Positions 19,138 through 29,383 of a DNA stretch of 64,000 bases are shown here, in pieces. Made by a program: the position numbers and the translations under genes. Below the pieces are notes generated by a model. The model ran no database searches, was not told the DNA's origin, and was given only the letters and a program-made list of their open reading frames with translations. Numbering within the stretch: position 1 is the first letter of the stretch; each line of letters begins with the position of its first letter. The stretch is from Nostocoides sp. F2B08 (lineage in GTDB: Bacteria > Actinomycetota > Actinomycetes > Actinomycetales > Dermatophilaceae), in the NCBI RefSeq assembly GCF_009184895.1, contig NZ_WESE01000003.1, positions 459,809 through 523,808 on the forward strand, written 5' to 3'.

Positions 19138-19332
19138 TTACGACGTCGGGCGAGGTTCATCTGACTCGTCAAGCATCTCCAGTGCCGCCGCCACGTCGTC
19201 GACGTCGACCTTGAGACCAAGATGATGCGTTCGAGGCACAAGCCGAGGGTGGGTCGTGCGCTGTTCAAGTTCGACCCGATTAGCGACTGCTTCTTGTCGG
19301 GCGGGATCCGCCTCTCGCTGCTGCCTCCCCAT
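19138..19332 (-). CDS. Possible small hypothetical protein
   Basis: 64 codons, hydrophilic, with an acidic C-terminus (KVDVDDVAAALEMLDESDEP). It is the only plausible frame in the 307-base gap between dapB and the second SMP-30-like gene. No domain is recognised, no strong ribosome site precedes it, and it may be a chance frame or the remnant of a small regulator. Otherwise the gap shows nothing except the dapB promoter. Confidence 0.3.
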   Translation of the reverse strand: MGRQQREADPARQEAVANRVELEQRTTHPRLVPRTHHLGLKVDVDDVAAALEMLDESDEPRPTS

Positions 19333-19403
19333 CTCGCCAGGATAGAGCGCCGTTCACGGACCTCACGACAACTTCCGGTAGACCCGCGGACGGAAGAAGC
19401 GGG

Positions 19404-20267
19404 CTATACCTCGGCCGCCTCGATCCGGCCGTGCCGCTGACCGTCGACGACCGACGGCTCACTCGACGGGGCGGTCATCGCATACAGCGTCCGACCCCTC
19501 TCCCCGCCCATGGCGCACGCATAGGCGATCTGGCTGGTCTCCACCGAACCGGTCACCTCGCCGCCCTCGGCGAACCGCAGGACGGTCGGCGTCAGCGCGG
19601 TCGCGACCCAGATCCCGCCGTCGGGGTCCGCGCAGATGCCGTCGGGGGCGGCCATCTGCTCGGCGGTCGAGGCGAAGACACGGCGGTTCGACAGGCTGCC
19701 GTCCTCGGCGACGTCGAACGCGGTCAGCTGCATCCGCAGCGTCTCGGCGAGCACGAGCGTGCGTCCGTCGTCGATGAGCGCCATACCATTCGGGAAGCGC
19801 ACCGACTCGGCCGCGACGTCGACCGTCCCGTCCGGGTGCACGAGCGCCAGGCTCGTGGCACCGGCGGTCTCGTCGGCGAGGATCGTCGGGATCTCACGCT
19901 GGGCCATGTCGGCGTGGAGGTCGTAGCCGAAGTTGCCCACGTAGGCCCTTCCCTGACAGTCACACAGAAGGTCGTTGACGTGGAAACCCGCGAGGCTGCT
20001 CAGGTCGGCATGCTCGACGAGGCTTCCGTCCGGCTCGAGTCGCAGCACCTTGCGGTCGGTCATGCTCGAGACGATGAGCCGGCCGTCGGGAAGCCACCCG
20101 AGCCCGGACGGCTGTCCGGGCACGTCGACCACCTTGGTCTCGACCCCGTCGGGGTCGAGGGTGAAGACGCCGTGCCTGTAGAAGTCGGAGAACCAAAGCC
20201 GCCCGTCCCGCCTCCGCGGCCCCTCTCCGAACGCCAATCCCTCGTGAATCACCTCTGCGGTCGTCAT
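19404..20267 (-). CDS. SMP-30/gluconolactonase family protein
   Basis: 287 residues, with GLAFGEGPRRRDGRLWFSDF at the N-terminus (metal-binding Glu), QPSGLGWLPDGRLIVSSMTD, HVNDLLCDCQGRAYVGNFGY, FPNGMALIDDGRTLVLAETL and APDGICADPDGGIWVATAL. The Asn and Asp metal ligands of SMP-30 lactonases appear conserved. The start follows an AAGGAG ribosome site. It differs clearly from the other propeller at 17420 and is closer to bacterial sugar lactonases. Substrate unknown. Confidence 0.83.
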   Translation of the reverse strand: MTTAEVIHEGLAFGEGPRRRDGRLWFSDFYRHGVFTLDPDGVETKVVDVPGQPSGLGWLPDGRLIVSSMTDRKVLRLEPDGSLVEHADLSSLAGFHVNDLLCDCQGRAYVGNFGYDLHADMAQREIPTILADETAGATSLALVHPDGTVDVAAESVRFPNGMALIDDGRTLVLAETLRMQLTAFDVAEDGSLSNRRVFASTAEQMAAPDGICADPDGGIWVATALTPTVLRFAEGGEVTGSVETSQIAYACAMGGERGRTLYAMTAPSSEPSVVDGQRHGRIEAAEV

Positions 20268-20290
20268 GCGCACTCCTTCGTGGCTCGGGA

Positions 20291-21181
20291 TCAGGTGTCG
20301 TCCGAACGGCCCGCGGTCGGGGACCATTTGCGACCCAGATAGGTCAGGTCGTCGGCGACGTCCTCACGGTATCGGGCGTACGAGGCGTCGAAGGGGGTCT
20401 GCGCGTGGTAGGCGAGCACCCGGTCGTGCTGGACGGTGACGAGCCGGCCGCTCGCCCGGCTGAAGAAGTCGCGGTGGTCGACCATCCGCAGCCGCTCGTC
20501 CCAGCCCACCGCGCGCACGGCCTCCGTCCTCCCCAGGTACACCTGGGCCACCTTGCCGACCACGGGCAGCTCGTCGATCACCGTCCCCAGCGGTATGCGC
20601 GGCTCACCCGCCCCGGCGAAGAGCGGACTCGTGCTCCGGTCGACGAGCTTGCGCACCGGCAGGTCGACGAGGGCGACCCCGACGATGTCGACCTGCGGGT
20701 TGTGGTCGAGGTAGTCCATCAGGACGGCAAGATCGGTCAGCGCGGTGAGGACGATGTCGTCGTCGCAAACGAAGACGAACTCGGTCTCCACAGCAGCCAG
20801 AGCGGCGTTACGCCCCACTGCTACTCCGGAGTTGAACGGCAGCGCAATGACGTCGACCCAAGGGCCCGAGGGGCCGACCGGCTGCCGCGAGTCGTCGGCG
20901 ACGACGATCCGACCATCGAACACGCGCCTGGCCGAACGGAGGAACCGCCGGATCATCGCCGGCCGCTCGAAGGTCTTGACCGCGATGGTCACCCGCTCGG
21001 CGACCTCCTGCCGGTCAGCGGCCGTTCGGCTCGGCGCTCGCCGAGCGTCGACCACCCGCACGAGCCCAAGGTTGGCCGCGGTCACGAGCCGGTATGCGCC
21101 ACGCACCGGCGCCGCATACGGAGACCGCATCGCCTGCTTGACCCGGTCAGGTCGAAGGCTCGATGGCAGTCTGATCGGCAC
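20291..21181 (-). CDS. Family 2 glycosyltransferase
   Basis: 296 residues from GTG. The GT-A fold starts near residue 65 (RVTIAVKTFERPAMIRRFL), with RIVVADDSRQP, FNSGVAVGRNAAL and the metal-binding VFVCDDDIVL around residue 140. A late WDERLRMVDHRDFF provides the acceptor-site acid. Residues 1-60 are basic, suggesting membrane association. The donor cannot be told. The start is six bases behind TAGGCT, so leaderless. It stands alone between the SMP-30-like gene and pnp. Confidence 0.82.
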   Translation of the reverse strand: MPIRLPSSLRPDRVKQAMRSPYAAPVRGAYRLVTAANLGLVRVVDARRAPSRTAADRQEVAERVTIAVKTFERPAMIRRFLRSARRVFDGRIVVADDSRQPVGPSGPWVDVIALPFNSGVAVGRNAALAAVETEFVFVCDDDIVLTALTDLAVLMDYLDHNPQVDIVGVALVDLPVRKLVDRSTSPLFAGAGEPRIPLGTVIDELPVVGKVAQVYLGRTEAVRAVGWDERLRMVDHRDFFSRASGRLVTVQHDRVLAYHAQTPFDASYARYREDVADDLTYLGRKWSPTAGRSDDT

Positions 21182-21187
21182 CCGGTC

Positions 21188-21193
21188 AGCCTA
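21188..21193 (-). promoter_or_regulatory. -10 box of the family 2 glycosyltransferase gene
   Basis: TAGGCT on the minus strand, six bases before GTG 21181; the same hexamer as at dapB. Confidence 0.45.
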
Positions 21194-21242
21194 CGGGTCG
21201 GACCGATCCATGAGCCGGCCGATCGGAACCGCCACATAGACA

Positions 21243-21288
21243 AGTGGAGGTGCCTTCGCCCGGAAACCCGGGCGATGACACCTCCACT
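21243..21288 (-). terminator. Terminator of pnp
   Basis: A nested hairpin: outer arms AGTGGAGGTG (21243-21252) and CACCTCCACT (21279-21288), inner arms TCGCCCGG (21256-21263) and CCGGGCGA (21268-21275) with loop AAAC. It follows the pnp stop by 20 bases. No U-run is evident, but the stem is very stable. Confidence 0.75.
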
Positions 21289-21308
21289 CGAGTCGGGAAG
21301 CTCAGCGA

Positions 21309-23774
21309 CTACTCGCCGCTTCCACCCTCACCGTGCTGGCCACCGTGGCCACGGTTGCCGCCACGACGACGGCGGTGGCGACGCTCACGGTCACCGTGCC
21401 CGCCCTCGTGCCGCTCGCGCCGCTCGGAGCGCTCCTCGCGCTCACCACCCTCCTCACGGGCCGGACGCTCGTCGCCCTCACCCGAGTCGGAGCCGGCCTC
21501 AGCGCCACCGTCAGCAGCGCCCTCGGCGCCACCCTCGGACTCGCCCTCGCCCTCGGCGATGACGGCCGCCAGGCTGAGCTTGCCGCGCGGGTCGATCTCC
21601 TTGAGCTCGACCTGGACCTTCTGGCCGACGGCCAGCACGTCCTCGACCGCGTCGATGCGCTTCCCGCCGACGAGCTTGCGCACCTCGGAGATGTGCAGCA
21701 GGCCGTCCTTGCCGGGCAGCAGCGAGACGAACGCGCCGAACGTTGTCGTCTTGACGACCGTGCCGAGGAACCGCTCGCCGACCTCGGGCATCTGCGGGTT
21801 GGCGATCGAGTTGATCATCGCCCGTGCGGCCTCGGCCGACGGACCGTCGGTCGCGCCGATGTAGACGGTGCCGTCGTCCTCGATGGAGATCTGCGCGCCG
21901 GTCTCCTCCTGGATCTGGTTGATCATCTTGCCCTTCGGGCCGATGACCTCGCCGATCTTGTCGACCGGCACGGTCACCGAGATGACGCGCGGAGCGAACG
22001 GGCTCATCTCGTCCGGCGCGTCGATCGCCTCGGCCATGACATCGAGGATGTGCAGACGAGCGTCGCGCGCCTGGGTCAGCGCCCCGCCGAGCACGTCGGC
22101 GGGGATGCCGTCGAGCTTGGTGTCGAGCTGGATCGCCGTGACGAACTCCTTGGTGCCGGCGACCTTGAAGTCCATGTCACCGAAGGCGTCCTCCGCTCCG
22201 AGGATGTCGGTGAGCGCGGCGTACTTCATCTCGCCGTCGACCTCGGCCGAGACCAGACCCATCGCGATGCCCGCGACCGGCGCGCGCAGCGGCACACCCG
22301 CGTTCATCAGCGACAGCGTGGACGCACAGACCGAGCCCATCGACGTCGAGCCGTTCGAGCTCAGCGCCTCGGACACCTGACGGATCGCGTAGGGGAACTC
22401 CTCACGCGTCGGTAGGACCGGCAGCAGAGCCCGCTCGGCGAGCGCCCCGTGGCCGATCTCGCGGCGCTTCGGGGATCCGACGCGGCCGGTCTCACCGGTG
22501 CTGTACGGCGGGAAGTTGTAGTTGTGCATGTAGCGCTTGCGCGTCTCGGGCGAGAGCGTGTCGAGCTGCTGCTCCATGCGGAGCATGTTCAGTGTCGTCA
22601 CGCCGAGGATCTGGGTCTCGCCACGCTCGAAGATCGCCGAGCCGTGCACCCGCGGGAGCACCTCGACCTCGGCCGAGAGCGCGCGGATGTCCGCGAGGCC
22701 ACGGCCGTCGATGCGCACCTGGTCGCGCAGGATCCGCTCGCGGATGAGCTTCTTCTGCACGGCGCGGTATGCGGCGGAGACCTCCTTCTGACGGCTGGCG
22801 AACTCGCCCTGCCGGCCCTGGCCGGACTCGGGGTCGTAGTCGCTGACCAGCTCGAGGTGGATCTCGGACTTGAGCGTGTTGATCGCGTCCTCGCGCTCCT
22901 GCTTGCCGGCGATCGAGAGGATCTCGGCGAGGCGGCCGTCCTTGGTCGCGAGCGTCTCGACGGCGCCGTAGACGTCGTCGGTGTAGTCGAGGAAGACCGG
23001 GAACTCCTCGACCGGCTTGGCGGCCTCGGAGGCGAGCTGGGCCTGCGCGTCGCACAGGACCCGGATGAAGCCCTTGGCGGCCTCGAGACCCTCGGCGACG
23101 ACCTCCTCGGTGGGAGCGGTCTTGCCCTGGTTGCGCACGAGGTCCCAGGTCGAGGTGGTGGCCTCGGCCTCGACCATCATGATCGCGACGTCGTCACCGA
23201 CGACCCGACCGGCGACGACCATGTCGAAGGTCGAGCGCTCGATGTCGGAGAAGTTCGGGAAGGCGACCCACTGGCCGTCGATCAGGCTGACGCGGACGCC
23301 GCCGATCGGGCCGGAGAACGGCAGGCCGGAGATCTGGGTGGCCGCGGAGGCGGCGTTGATCGCGAGGACGTCGTACTGGACGTCGGGGTTGAGCGCGAGG
23401 ACGGTGATGACGACCTGGACCTCGTTGCGCAGGCCCTTGGTGAAGGACGGGCGCAGCGGGCGGTCGATCAGGCGGCAGGTGAGGATGGCCTCGGTGCTGG
23501 GGCGACCCTCGCGGCGGAAGAAGCTGCCGGGGATCCGGCCTGCCGCATACATCCGCTCCTCGACGTCGACGGTCAGGGGGAAGAAGTCGAAGTGCTCGCG
23601 CGGAGATCCACTCGCGGTGGTCGTCGCCAGGAGCATGGTGTCGTCATCGAGGTACGCGCTGACGGCGCCCCCGGCCTGACGAGCGAGGCGGCCGGTCTCG
23701 AACCGGACCTTGCGGGTGCCGAAGCGACCGTTGTCGATCGTGGCCTCGGCGAAAGTGATGTCTGGACCCTCCAT
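21309..23774 (-). CDS. pnp: Polyribonucleotide nucleotidyltransferase (PNPase)
   Basis: 821 residues. Two RNase PH domains (about 15-150 and 350-490) are joined by a helical domain, then a KH domain ([20 protein letters not shown]) and an S1 domain ([20 protein letters not shown]). [21 protein letters not shown] and [19 protein letters not shown] are phosphorolytic-core signatures. It degrades RNA 3' to 5' with phosphate and can polymerise tails. The C-terminal ~85 residues are a low-complexity tail, first acidic/glycine-rich then strongly basic ([11 protein letters not shown]). GGAGG precedes ATG 23774. Adjacent rpsO is the usual arrangement. Confidence 0.96.
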   Translation of the reverse strand: MEGPDITFAEATIDNGRFGTRKVRFETGRLARQAGGAVSAYLDDDTMLLATTTASGSPREHFDFFPLTVDVEERMYAAGRIPGSFFRREGRPSTEAILTCRLIDRPLRPSFTKGLRNEVQVVITVLALNPDVQYDVLAINAASAATQISGLPFSGPIGGVRVSLIDGQWVAFPNFSDIERSTFDMVVAGRVVGDDVAIMMVEAEATTSTWDLVRNQGKTAPTEEVVAEGLEAAKGFIRVLCDAQAQLASEAAKPVEEFPVFLDYTDDVYGAVETLATKDGRLAEILSIAGKQEREDAINTLKSEIHLELVSDYDPESGQGRQGEFASRQKEVSAAYRAVQKKLIRERILRDQVRIDGRGLADIRALSAEVEVLPRVHGSAIFERGETQILGVTTLNMLRMEQQLDTLSPETRKRYMHNYNFPPYSTGETGRVGSPKRREIGHGALAERALLPVLPTREEFPYAIRQVSEALSSNGSTSMGSVCASTLSLMNAGVPLRAPVAGIAMGLVSAEVDGEMKYAALTDILGAEDAFGDMDFKVAGTKEFVTAIQLDTKLDGIPADVLGGALTQARDARLHILDVMAEAIDAPDEMSPFAPRVISVTVPVDKIGEVIGPKGKMINQIQEETGAQISIEDDGTVYIGATDGPSAEAARAMINSIANPQMPEVGERFLGTVVKTTTFGAFVSLLPGKDGLLHISEVRKLVGGKRIDAVEDVLAVGQKVQVELKEIDPRGKLSLAAVIAEGEGESEGGAEGAADGGAEAGSDSGEGDERPAREEGGEREERSERRERHEGGHGDRERRHRRRRGGNRGHGGQHGEGGSGE

Positions 23775-23927
23775 GGGCCCTCCGTTCTTTTTCTCATTCG
23801 TGCCTGCGTGCATCGTCGTTGTGCACGAGGTGGGGTGACCCGGGTGTGACTGTTCAGTTGTGGGCCGGCTGTGCCGATCGGGTATGCGGTGGCCGGCCTG
23901 AGCCGGCACGCCCACCGATACGCGAGA

Positions 23928-23949
23928 AGCGGCCCACGATGGGGCCGCT
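23928..23949 (-). terminator. Stem-loop between rpsO and pnp
   Basis: AGCGGCCC (23928-23935) pairs with GGGCCGCT (23942-23949) over six bases, just past the rpsO stop. It may attenuate read-through into pnp or be a processing site as in other rpsO-pnp operons. Confidence 0.55.
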
Positions 23950-23960
23950 CCCGGCAATAC

Positions 23961-24230
23961 TTATCGGCGCAGTCCGAGGCGCTTGATGAGCGAACGGTAG
24001 CGCTCGACATCGACGCTCTCGAGGTAGCGCAGCAGGCGGCGGCGCTGACCGACGAGGAGCAGCAGACCACGACGGCTGTGGTGGTCGTGCTTGTGCTCGC
24101 GCGAGTGCTCGGTGAGGTCCTTGATCCGCTGCGTGAGCAGGGCGATCTGGACCTCGGGGGAGCCGGTGTCACCCTCGACGGTGGCGTACTCGGCCATGAT
24201 CTGCTTCTTGACGTCTGCGCTCAAAGGCAT
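23961..24230 (-). CDS. rpsO: Small ribosomal subunit protein uS15
   Basis: 89 residues, the standard length. [20 protein letters not shown], then [40 protein letters not shown] and [20 protein letters not shown] are the conserved segments. It binds 16S rRNA early in 30S assembly. AAGGAG lies upstream. Confidence 0.97.
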   Translation of the reverse strand: MPLSADVKKQIMAEYATVEGDTGSPEVQIALLTQRIKDLTEHSREHKHDHHSRRGLLLLVGQRRRLLRYLESVDVERYRSLIKRLGLRR

Positions 24231-24402
24231 GGGCGACTGACTCCTTGTTCTCTCATCGTTGCGCGGCGCGCCCGGGCTGGTTCACCGGGGCTCTCTCGAT
24301 CCGCGGCCGTTCTGACGGCAGGGCCCACTCGGGCCAATCAACAAAGGTACCAGCGACGCGCTCAGGGTCCCAATTGCCCAGTGACATCTGCTCCTCGGTA
24401 CG

Positions 24403-24408
24403 TACCCT
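24403..24408 (+). promoter_or_regulatory. -10 box of the Phd-type antitoxin gene
   Basis: TACCCT, seven bases before GTG 24416. It overlaps the palindrome GGTACGTACC at 24397-24406, a possible antitoxin operator. Confidence 0.45.
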
Positions 24409-24415
24409 TGATTTT

Positions 24416-24640
24416 GTGGCGATGGTCAGTGTGGAACACGCGAAGACCCACCTCTCTGCCCTCATCGCAGCTGCCGAGAGGGGCGAAGAGGTCATCATCA
24501 CGCGGGACTCGTTGCCCGTGGTGAGGCTCGTGTCGCTTGGCCCCGTAGCGGAACGCGAACGCGGGTTCGTCCCCTACAGCGTGCCGGACAGCTTCCTCGG
24601 CCCGCTCGCCTGCGATGAGCTCGCCATCTGGGAAGGGTGA
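24416..24640 (+). CDS. Phd/YefM-type antitoxin, apparently without a toxin
   Basis: 74 residues. VSVEHAKTHLSALIAAAERG and EEVIITRDSLPVVRLVSLGP are the Phd fold for DNA binding; the tail FVPYSVPDSFLGPLACDELA ends in WEG. GTG 24416 is preferred because it has a -10 box seven bases upstream; ATG 24422 is an alternative. A toxin frame would normally follow at once, but the next ATG (24645) reads only MPPEPIPR before a stop, so the partner is lost. Confidence 0.75.
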   Translation: MAMVSVEHAKTHLSALIAAAERGEEVIITRDSLPVVRLVSLGPVAERERGFVPYSVPDSFLGPLACDELAIWEG

Positions 24641-24785
24641 ACGCATGCCGCCAGAGCCGATTCCGCGCTAGCACAGAACCATTCGCCAAGGGCGAATAGC
24701 AGCCTATTGACCCCGGACGTGATTGCGGCCACAGTCTCCTTACCGGCCAGTGTCGGCCGGCGAGGAGCACCTGCCGAGGAGCGTC

Positions 24786-25307
24786 ATGGTTTCGATCAGA
24801 CTCACAGTCGACAACGTCGAGCGGACGGCGGAGGTGGAGCCTCGCACGTTGCTCGTGCACGCCCTGCGCGAACAGCTGGGCAAGGTGGGCACCGTGGTCG
24901 GCTGCGACACGAGCAACTGCGGCGCCTGCACGGTGCTGCTCGACGGCGAGAGCGTGAAGTCGTGCTCCGTGCTCGCCGTCCAGGCCGACGGGTCCACGGT
25001 GGACACCGTCCAGGGCCTGGCCCAGCCGGATGGGACCCTGCATCCGATCCAGCAGGCCTTCCACGAGCACCACGGCCTGCAGTGCGGGTACTGCACTCCG
25101 GGGATGCTCATGCGCGCTGTCTGTCTTCTGAGCGAGAACCCGACGCCCACCGAGGAGGAGGTCCGGCACGGCATGGAGGGCAACATGTGCCGCTGCACCG
25201 GATACCAGGGCATCGTCGATGCCGTCATGGCGGCCTCGCAGGCCATGAGCGACTCCTACGGCGCGAACCAGAGCAGCATCGCCGAGCCTGCGGGGGTGGC
25301 GTCATGA
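24786..25307 (+). CDS. Molybdenum hydroxylase [2Fe-2S] subunit (CoxS/XdhC-like small subunit)
   Basis: 173 residues. The N-terminal plant-type cluster is bound by Cys40, 45, 48 and 60 ([16 protein letters not shown]), the second by Cys100, 103, 135 and 137 ([17 protein letters not shown]). It carries electrons between the molybdopterin centre in the next gene's product and the FAD subunit. Ribosome site GAGGAG precedes ATG. First gene of an operon running to 32874 with small or no gaps. Substrate unassigned. Confidence 0.9.
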   Translation: MVSIRLTVDNVERTAEVEPRTLLVHALREQLGKVGTVVGCDTSNCGACTVLLDGESVKSCSVLAVQADGSTVDTVQGLAQPDGTLHPIQQAFHEHHGLQCGYCTPGMLMRAVCLLSENPTPTEEEVRHGMEGNMCRCTGYQGIVDAVMAASQAMSDSYGANQSSIAEPAGVAS

Positions 25308-27712
25308 CGACCACCGCCGACCGCCCCGACACCGCCGAGGTCGGCCAGTCCCGGCTCCGCAAGGAGGACCGGCGGTTGCTGACCGGACGCACCCGCTGGA
25401 CGGACAACCTCGAGCTGCCCGGCATGGTGCATCTGGCCCTGGTCCGCTCCCCCGTCGCGAACGCGACCATCACCGGGATCGACACGACGGAGGCGGCCGC
25501 CGCCCCTGGCGTCGTCGGGGTCTGGACCGGCGAGGACCTGCCCGAGCAGGGCGCCATGCCGATCGCCTGGACCGTGAGCGACAACCTCAAGGTCCCCAGT
25601 CTCATGCCGCTGGCAGTGGGCACGGTCAAGCACGTCGGCGATGTCGTCGCCGTCGTCGCCGCCACGAGCAAGGACGCCGCCGACGACGCGGCCGGCATGG
25701 TCGACGTCTCCTACGACGAGCTGCTGGTCGTCATGGACCCGATCGCCGCCCTCGAGGCGGACTCGCCACTTGTCCACCCCGAGCTCGGCACGAACGTGTG
25801 CGCGACGTGGGGCATGGACTCCGTCGCGCTCGGGACCGGAGGCGACGTCGAGGAGGCCATCCGGGCCGCCGAGGCCGACCCGGACCAGGTCGTCATCCGC
25901 CGCACCCTCCGCCAGAACCGGATCACGCCCGCCTTCGTCGAGCCCCGCTCCATCGTCGTCGACCCGACGGCCGAGCAGGTGACGATGTGGTCCGCGACCC
26001 AGGTGCCGCACATCCTGCGGATCCTCCTGGCGATGACGCAGCCGGTCGACGAGCACGAGCTCCGCGTCATCGCCCCGGACGTCGGCGGCGGCTTCGGCGG
26101 CAAGCTCCAGGCCACCCGCGAGGAGGCGCTGGTCCTCCTCATCGCGCTCCGTCTGCAGCTTCCGGTGAAGTACACCGAGACGAGGATGGAGTCGATGCAG
26201 TCGGCCCACCACGCCCGCGACCAGGTCCAGCGCCTCACTCTCGCCGCCCGCAAGGACGGCACGATCACGGCCTTCGACGTCGACCTCGTCGCCGACATGG
26301 GCGCCTACCTCGGCATCCTCACCGCCGGCATCCCGCTGCTCGGCGGCTTCATGTTCAACGGCATCTACAAGATCCCGGCGTACAGGTTCTTCTGCACCGA
26401 CGTCTTCACGAACAAGGTGATGACCGACGCCTACCGCGGCGCCGGCAAGCCCGAGGCGACGTTCGGGATCGAGCGGATGATGGACGAGCTCGCCGTCGAG
26501 CTCGGGTTGGACCCGATCGAGGTCCGCCGCCGCAACTGGATCAACCCGGACGAGTTCCCGTATGCGACGGTCGCCGGCCTCACGTACGACTCCGGGAACT
26601 ACGACCAGGCAACGGACCGGGCCCTCGAGCTCTTCGACTACGACGGGCTGCGGGCCGAGCAGGCCCGCCGCCGGGAGTCGAACGATCCGGTCCAGCTCGG
26701 GATCGGGGTGTGCACCTTCGTCGAGCTGTCCGGTCTCGCGCCGAGTCGGGTCCTCGGGTCGCTCAACTACGGCTCCGGCGGCTGGGAGCACGCGAGCATC
26801 CGGATGCTGCCGACGGGCAAGGTCGAGGTCGCTGCCGGGACGACGCCGCACGGGCAGGGACACGCCACCGCGTTCGCGCAGCTCGTCTCGGACGAGCTCG
26901 GCATCCCGTTCGAGGACATCACCCTCATCAGCGGCGATACCGCCACCGTGCCCCGGGGCATGGACACCTACGGGTCGCGCTCCCTCGTCGTCGGCGGCAT
27001 GGCCATCGTCGGGGCCGCGCGCCGGGTCGTCGAGAAGGCCCGACCCCTCGCAGCCCACCTGCTCGAGGCCGACCCGAACGACCTCGAGTACGACCGAGGC
27101 ACCTTCACCGTCCGCGGGACGGACACGAGCAAGACGATCCCCGAGATCGCGCTCGCCATGTGGCTCGCGCACGACCTGCCCGACGGCATGGAGGCCTGCC
27201 TGGACTCCGAGTCGACCTTCGACCCGGAGAACTTCTCCTACCCGACCGGCACTCACTTGGCCGCCGTCGAGGTCGACACCGAGACCGGAAAGGTGACCCT
27301 ACGCGACTACGTCTGCGTCCAGGACGTCGGCGTGCTCGTCAACCCGATGATCGTCGACGGACAGGTCCACGGCGGCCTGACCCAGGGCATCGGGCAGGCC
27401 ATGTACGAGGAGATCCGCTACAGCGAGGACGGCCAGCTCACCTCCGGCAGCCTCGCCGACTACCTCGTCCCGCACGCCCCCGACGTCCCGCGCTACCGCA
27501 CCGACACGACGGTGACCCACGCGACAACGAACACGCTCGGCGTCAAGGCGGTCGGTGAGACCGGCACGACCGCGGCGCCGCCCGCCATCGTCAACGGCGT
27601 CCTCGACGCCCTGCGCCCCCTCGGGGTCACCGACATCACGATGCCGACCACGCCGCTGAAGGTGTGGTCGGCCATTCAAGCCGCTCGTAGTGAGAAGGGT
27701 GGTGCGTCATGA
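25304..27712 (+). CDS. Molybdenum hydroxylase large subunit (xanthine dehydrogenase family)
   Basis: 802 residues. [20 protein letters not shown] opens the protein; [20 protein letters not shown] is the molybdopterin/glycine motif, [20 protein letters not shown] lies near residue 375, and [20 protein letters not shown] holds the catalytic Glu near the C-terminus. The loop AYRGAGK differs from AYRCSFR of CO dehydrogenase, so hydroxylation of an aromatic N-heterocycle, purine-like ring or aldehyde is more likely than CO oxidation. It overlaps both neighbours by four bases. Maturation genes for the cofactor are not in the window. Confidence 0.9.
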   Translation: MTTTADRPDTAEVGQSRLRKEDRRLLTGRTRWTDNLELPGMVHLALVRSPVANATITGIDTTEAAAAPGVVGVWTGEDLPEQGAMPIAWTVSDNLKVPSLMPLAVGTVKHVGDVVAVVAATSKDAADDAAGMVDVSYDELLVVMDPIAALEADSPLVHPELGTNVCATWGMDSVALGTGGDVEEAIRAAEADPDQVVIRRTLRQNRITPAFVEPRSIVVDPTAEQVTMWSATQVPHILRILLAMTQPVDEHELRVIAPDVGGGFGGKLQATREEALVLLIALRLQLPVKYTETRMESMQSAHHARDQVQRLTLAARKDGTITAFDVDLVADMGAYLGILTAGIPLLGGFMFNGIYKIPAYRFFCTDVFTNKVMTDAYRGAGKPEATFGIERMMDELAVELGLDPIEVRRRNWINPDEFPYATVAGLTYDSGNYDQATDRALELFDYDGLRAEQARRRESNDPVQLGIGVCTFVELSGLAPSRVLGSLNYGSGGWEHASIRMLPTGKVEVAAGTTPHGQGHATAFAQLVSDELGIPFEDITLISGDTATVPRGMDTYGSRSLVVGGMAIVGAARRVVEKARPLAAHLLEADPNDLEYDRGTFTVRGTDTSKTIPEIALAMWLAHDLPDGMEACLDSESTFDPENFSYPTGTHLAAVEVDTETGKVTLRDYVCVQDVGVLVNPMIVDGQVHGGLTQGIGQAMYEEIRYSEDGQLTSGSLADYLVPHAPDVPRYRTDTTVTHATTNTLGVKAVGETGTTAAPPAIVNGVLDALRPLGVTDITMPTTPLKVWSAIQAARSEKGGAS

Positions 27713-28572
27713 GGCCCGTCGCGTTCGACTACGTGGCCCCGACCACGGTCGAGGAGGTCGTCCAGGCGCTGAGCGACGGCGGCGAGGACGCCACCGTCAT
27801 CAGCGGCGGACAGTCGCTGCTGCCGGTCCTGAGGATGCGGATGGCCGACCCGAGCCTGCTCGTCGACCTGCGCCGCGTCGACAGCCTGCGCGAGATCCGG
27901 GACGACGGCGACAACCTGGTGATCGGCGCGCGCGCCACGCACCGGCAGGTCTCGACCGACCCGCTCGTCCGCCAGCACGCGGGGCTCATCGCAAAGACAG
28001 CGGGCTCGATCGGTGACCCCCAGATCCGCTACCGAGGAACCATCGGCGGGTCGCTGGCCCATGCCGACCCCGCCGGCGACATGGGTGCCGCGGTCCTCGC
28101 CCTGAACGGCAGCCTCGAGCTCACCGGCCCGCGGGGCTCCCGCACGGTCGCCGGCGGTGACTTCTTCGTCGACTACTTCACGACCGCTCGCGAGCCCGGC
28201 GAGGTCGTCACCGCCGTCCGCATCCCGAAGCACGACGGCTGGGGCTCGCACTACGAGAAGTTCACCGTGGTCGTCCAGGCCTGGGCCGTCGTCGCCGTGG
28301 CCGCCGCCGTCCGGGTCGAGGGCGGGCAGGTCGCCGAGGCCCGCATCGGGCTGACCAACATGGGCACGACCCCGCTACGGGCGGCCGCCGCGGAGCAGGC
28401 GCTGGTGGGCGTGGCCGCCGCCGATACTGACGCGCTGCGGGCCGCAGCCGCGACGGCCGGCGAGGGCACCAACCCGCCGGACGACCCGTCCGGGACACCG
28501 GAGTACCGCCGCCACCTGGCCGGCGTGCTCGCCGGACGCGCCGTCGTCAAGGCCGTCGAGGCGGTGGCCTGA
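27709..28572 (+). CDS. Molybdenum hydroxylase FAD-binding subunit (CoxM-like)
   Basis: 287 residues. DATVISGGQSLLPVLRMRMA binds the FAD pyrophosphate, and SIGDPQIRYRGTIGGSLAHA with DPAGDMGAAVLAL is the second FAD motif. It transfers electrons to NAD or another acceptor. ATGA overlap with the large subunit gene. With the two upstream genes it gives the complete three-subunit enzyme. Confidence 0.9.
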   Translation: MRPVAFDYVAPTTVEEVVQALSDGGEDATVISGGQSLLPVLRMRMADPSLLVDLRRVDSLREIRDDGDNLVIGARATHRQVSTDPLVRQHAGLIAKTAGSIGDPQIRYRGTIGGSLAHADPAGDMGAAVLALNGSLELTGPRGSRTVAGGDFFVDYFTTAREPGEVVTAVRIPKHDGWGSHYEKFTVVVQAWAVVAVAAAVRVEGGQVAEARIGLTNMGTTPLRAAAAEQALVGVAAADTDALRAAAATAGEGTNPPDDPSGTPEYRRHLAGVLAGRAVVKAVEAVA

Positions 28573-28574
28573 CG

Positions 28575-29330
28575 ATGACGGAGACGCAGGCAGCGCCGAA
28601 GCCCCTCACGATCAACTCCGACATGGGCGAAGCGGTCGGCATCCACTCCTTCGGCCACGACGACGCCCTCCTCGAGGTCATCGACACGGCGAACGTCGCG
28701 TGCGGCTTCCACGCCGGCGACCCCACAGGCATCCGCGAGACGGTTCAGAAGGCGGCCAACGCCGGCATCACCATCGGCGCACACCCAGGGCTCCCGGATC
28801 TCATCGGCTTCGGCCGGCGGGTCATGGCACTCGACGCCGACGAGACGCGCGACATCGTCCGCTACCAGGTCGGCGCGCTCGTCGGCTTCCTCCAGGCCGA
28901 GGGCGTCGAGCTCGACCACATCAAGCCGCACGGCTCGCTCTACGGGATGGTCGCCCGCGACGAGTCCCTCATGCACGCGGTCTGCGACGTCGCCGAGCAG
29001 TACGGCGTCGGGGTCTTCGGCATGGCCGGCACGACCCACCAGCGGGTCGCCGACGAGCGCGGGGTGCCGTTCACCGGCGAGGTCTACGTCGACCTCGGCT
29101 ACCGGGCCGACGGCTCCCTCATCATCGTCCGCCGCCCCCGCGCGACCCCGGTCGACCTCGCCACCGAGCGCGCCCGACTGGCCGTCACCGAAGGTGTCGT
29201 ACTCGCCGACACCGGCGACCGCATACCGGTGCAGTTCGACAGCATCTGCGTGCACTCCGACACCCCGAACGCGACCGACGTCGGCCGCGCCGTCCGCGAG
29301 GTTCTCAACACTCAAACAGGATCCGGCTGA
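28575..29330 (+). CDS. LamB/YcsF family protein, PxpA-like lactam hydrolase subunit
   Basis: 251 residues. INSDMGEAVGIHSFGHDDAL, ANVACGFHAGDPTGIRETVQ, IGAHPGLPDLIGFGRR and HIKPHGSLYGMVARDESL are hallmark motifs. PxpA is the subunit that, with PxpBC, opens 5-oxoproline at the cost of ATP. Here the neighbours include a biotin carboxylase and carrier, so a biotin-activated lactam may be the substrate instead. It begins two bases after the FAD subunit gene and is followed by a 53-base gap. Confidence 0.88.
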   Translation: MTETQAAPKPLTINSDMGEAVGIHSFGHDDALLEVIDTANVACGFHAGDPTGIRETVQKAANAGITIGAHPGLPDLIGFGRRVMALDADETRDIVRYQVGALVGFLQAEGVELDHIKPHGSLYGMVARDESLMHAVCDVAEQYGVGVFGMAGTTHQRVADERGVPFTGEVYVDLGYRADGSLIIVRRPRATPVDLATERARLAVTEGVVLADTGDRIPVQFDSICVHSDTPNATDVGRAVREVLNTQTGSG

Positions 29331-29383
29331 CCCATCTCCGAACCTGACAACCGGCCCGGTGGGCCACCGACGAAAGGAACCAC

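Noticed and set aside
25256..27256. Minus-strand open frame of 666 codons
   Set aside because: Antisense shadow of the molybdenum hydroxylase large subunit gene with no domain similarity that I can see.
25304..27712. Aerobic CO dehydrogenase large subunit
   Set aside because: The active-site loop is AYRGAGK, not the AYRCSFR of form I CO dehydrogenase, and the operon partners are lactam- and biotin-related. A general molybdenum hydroxylase is the safer call.
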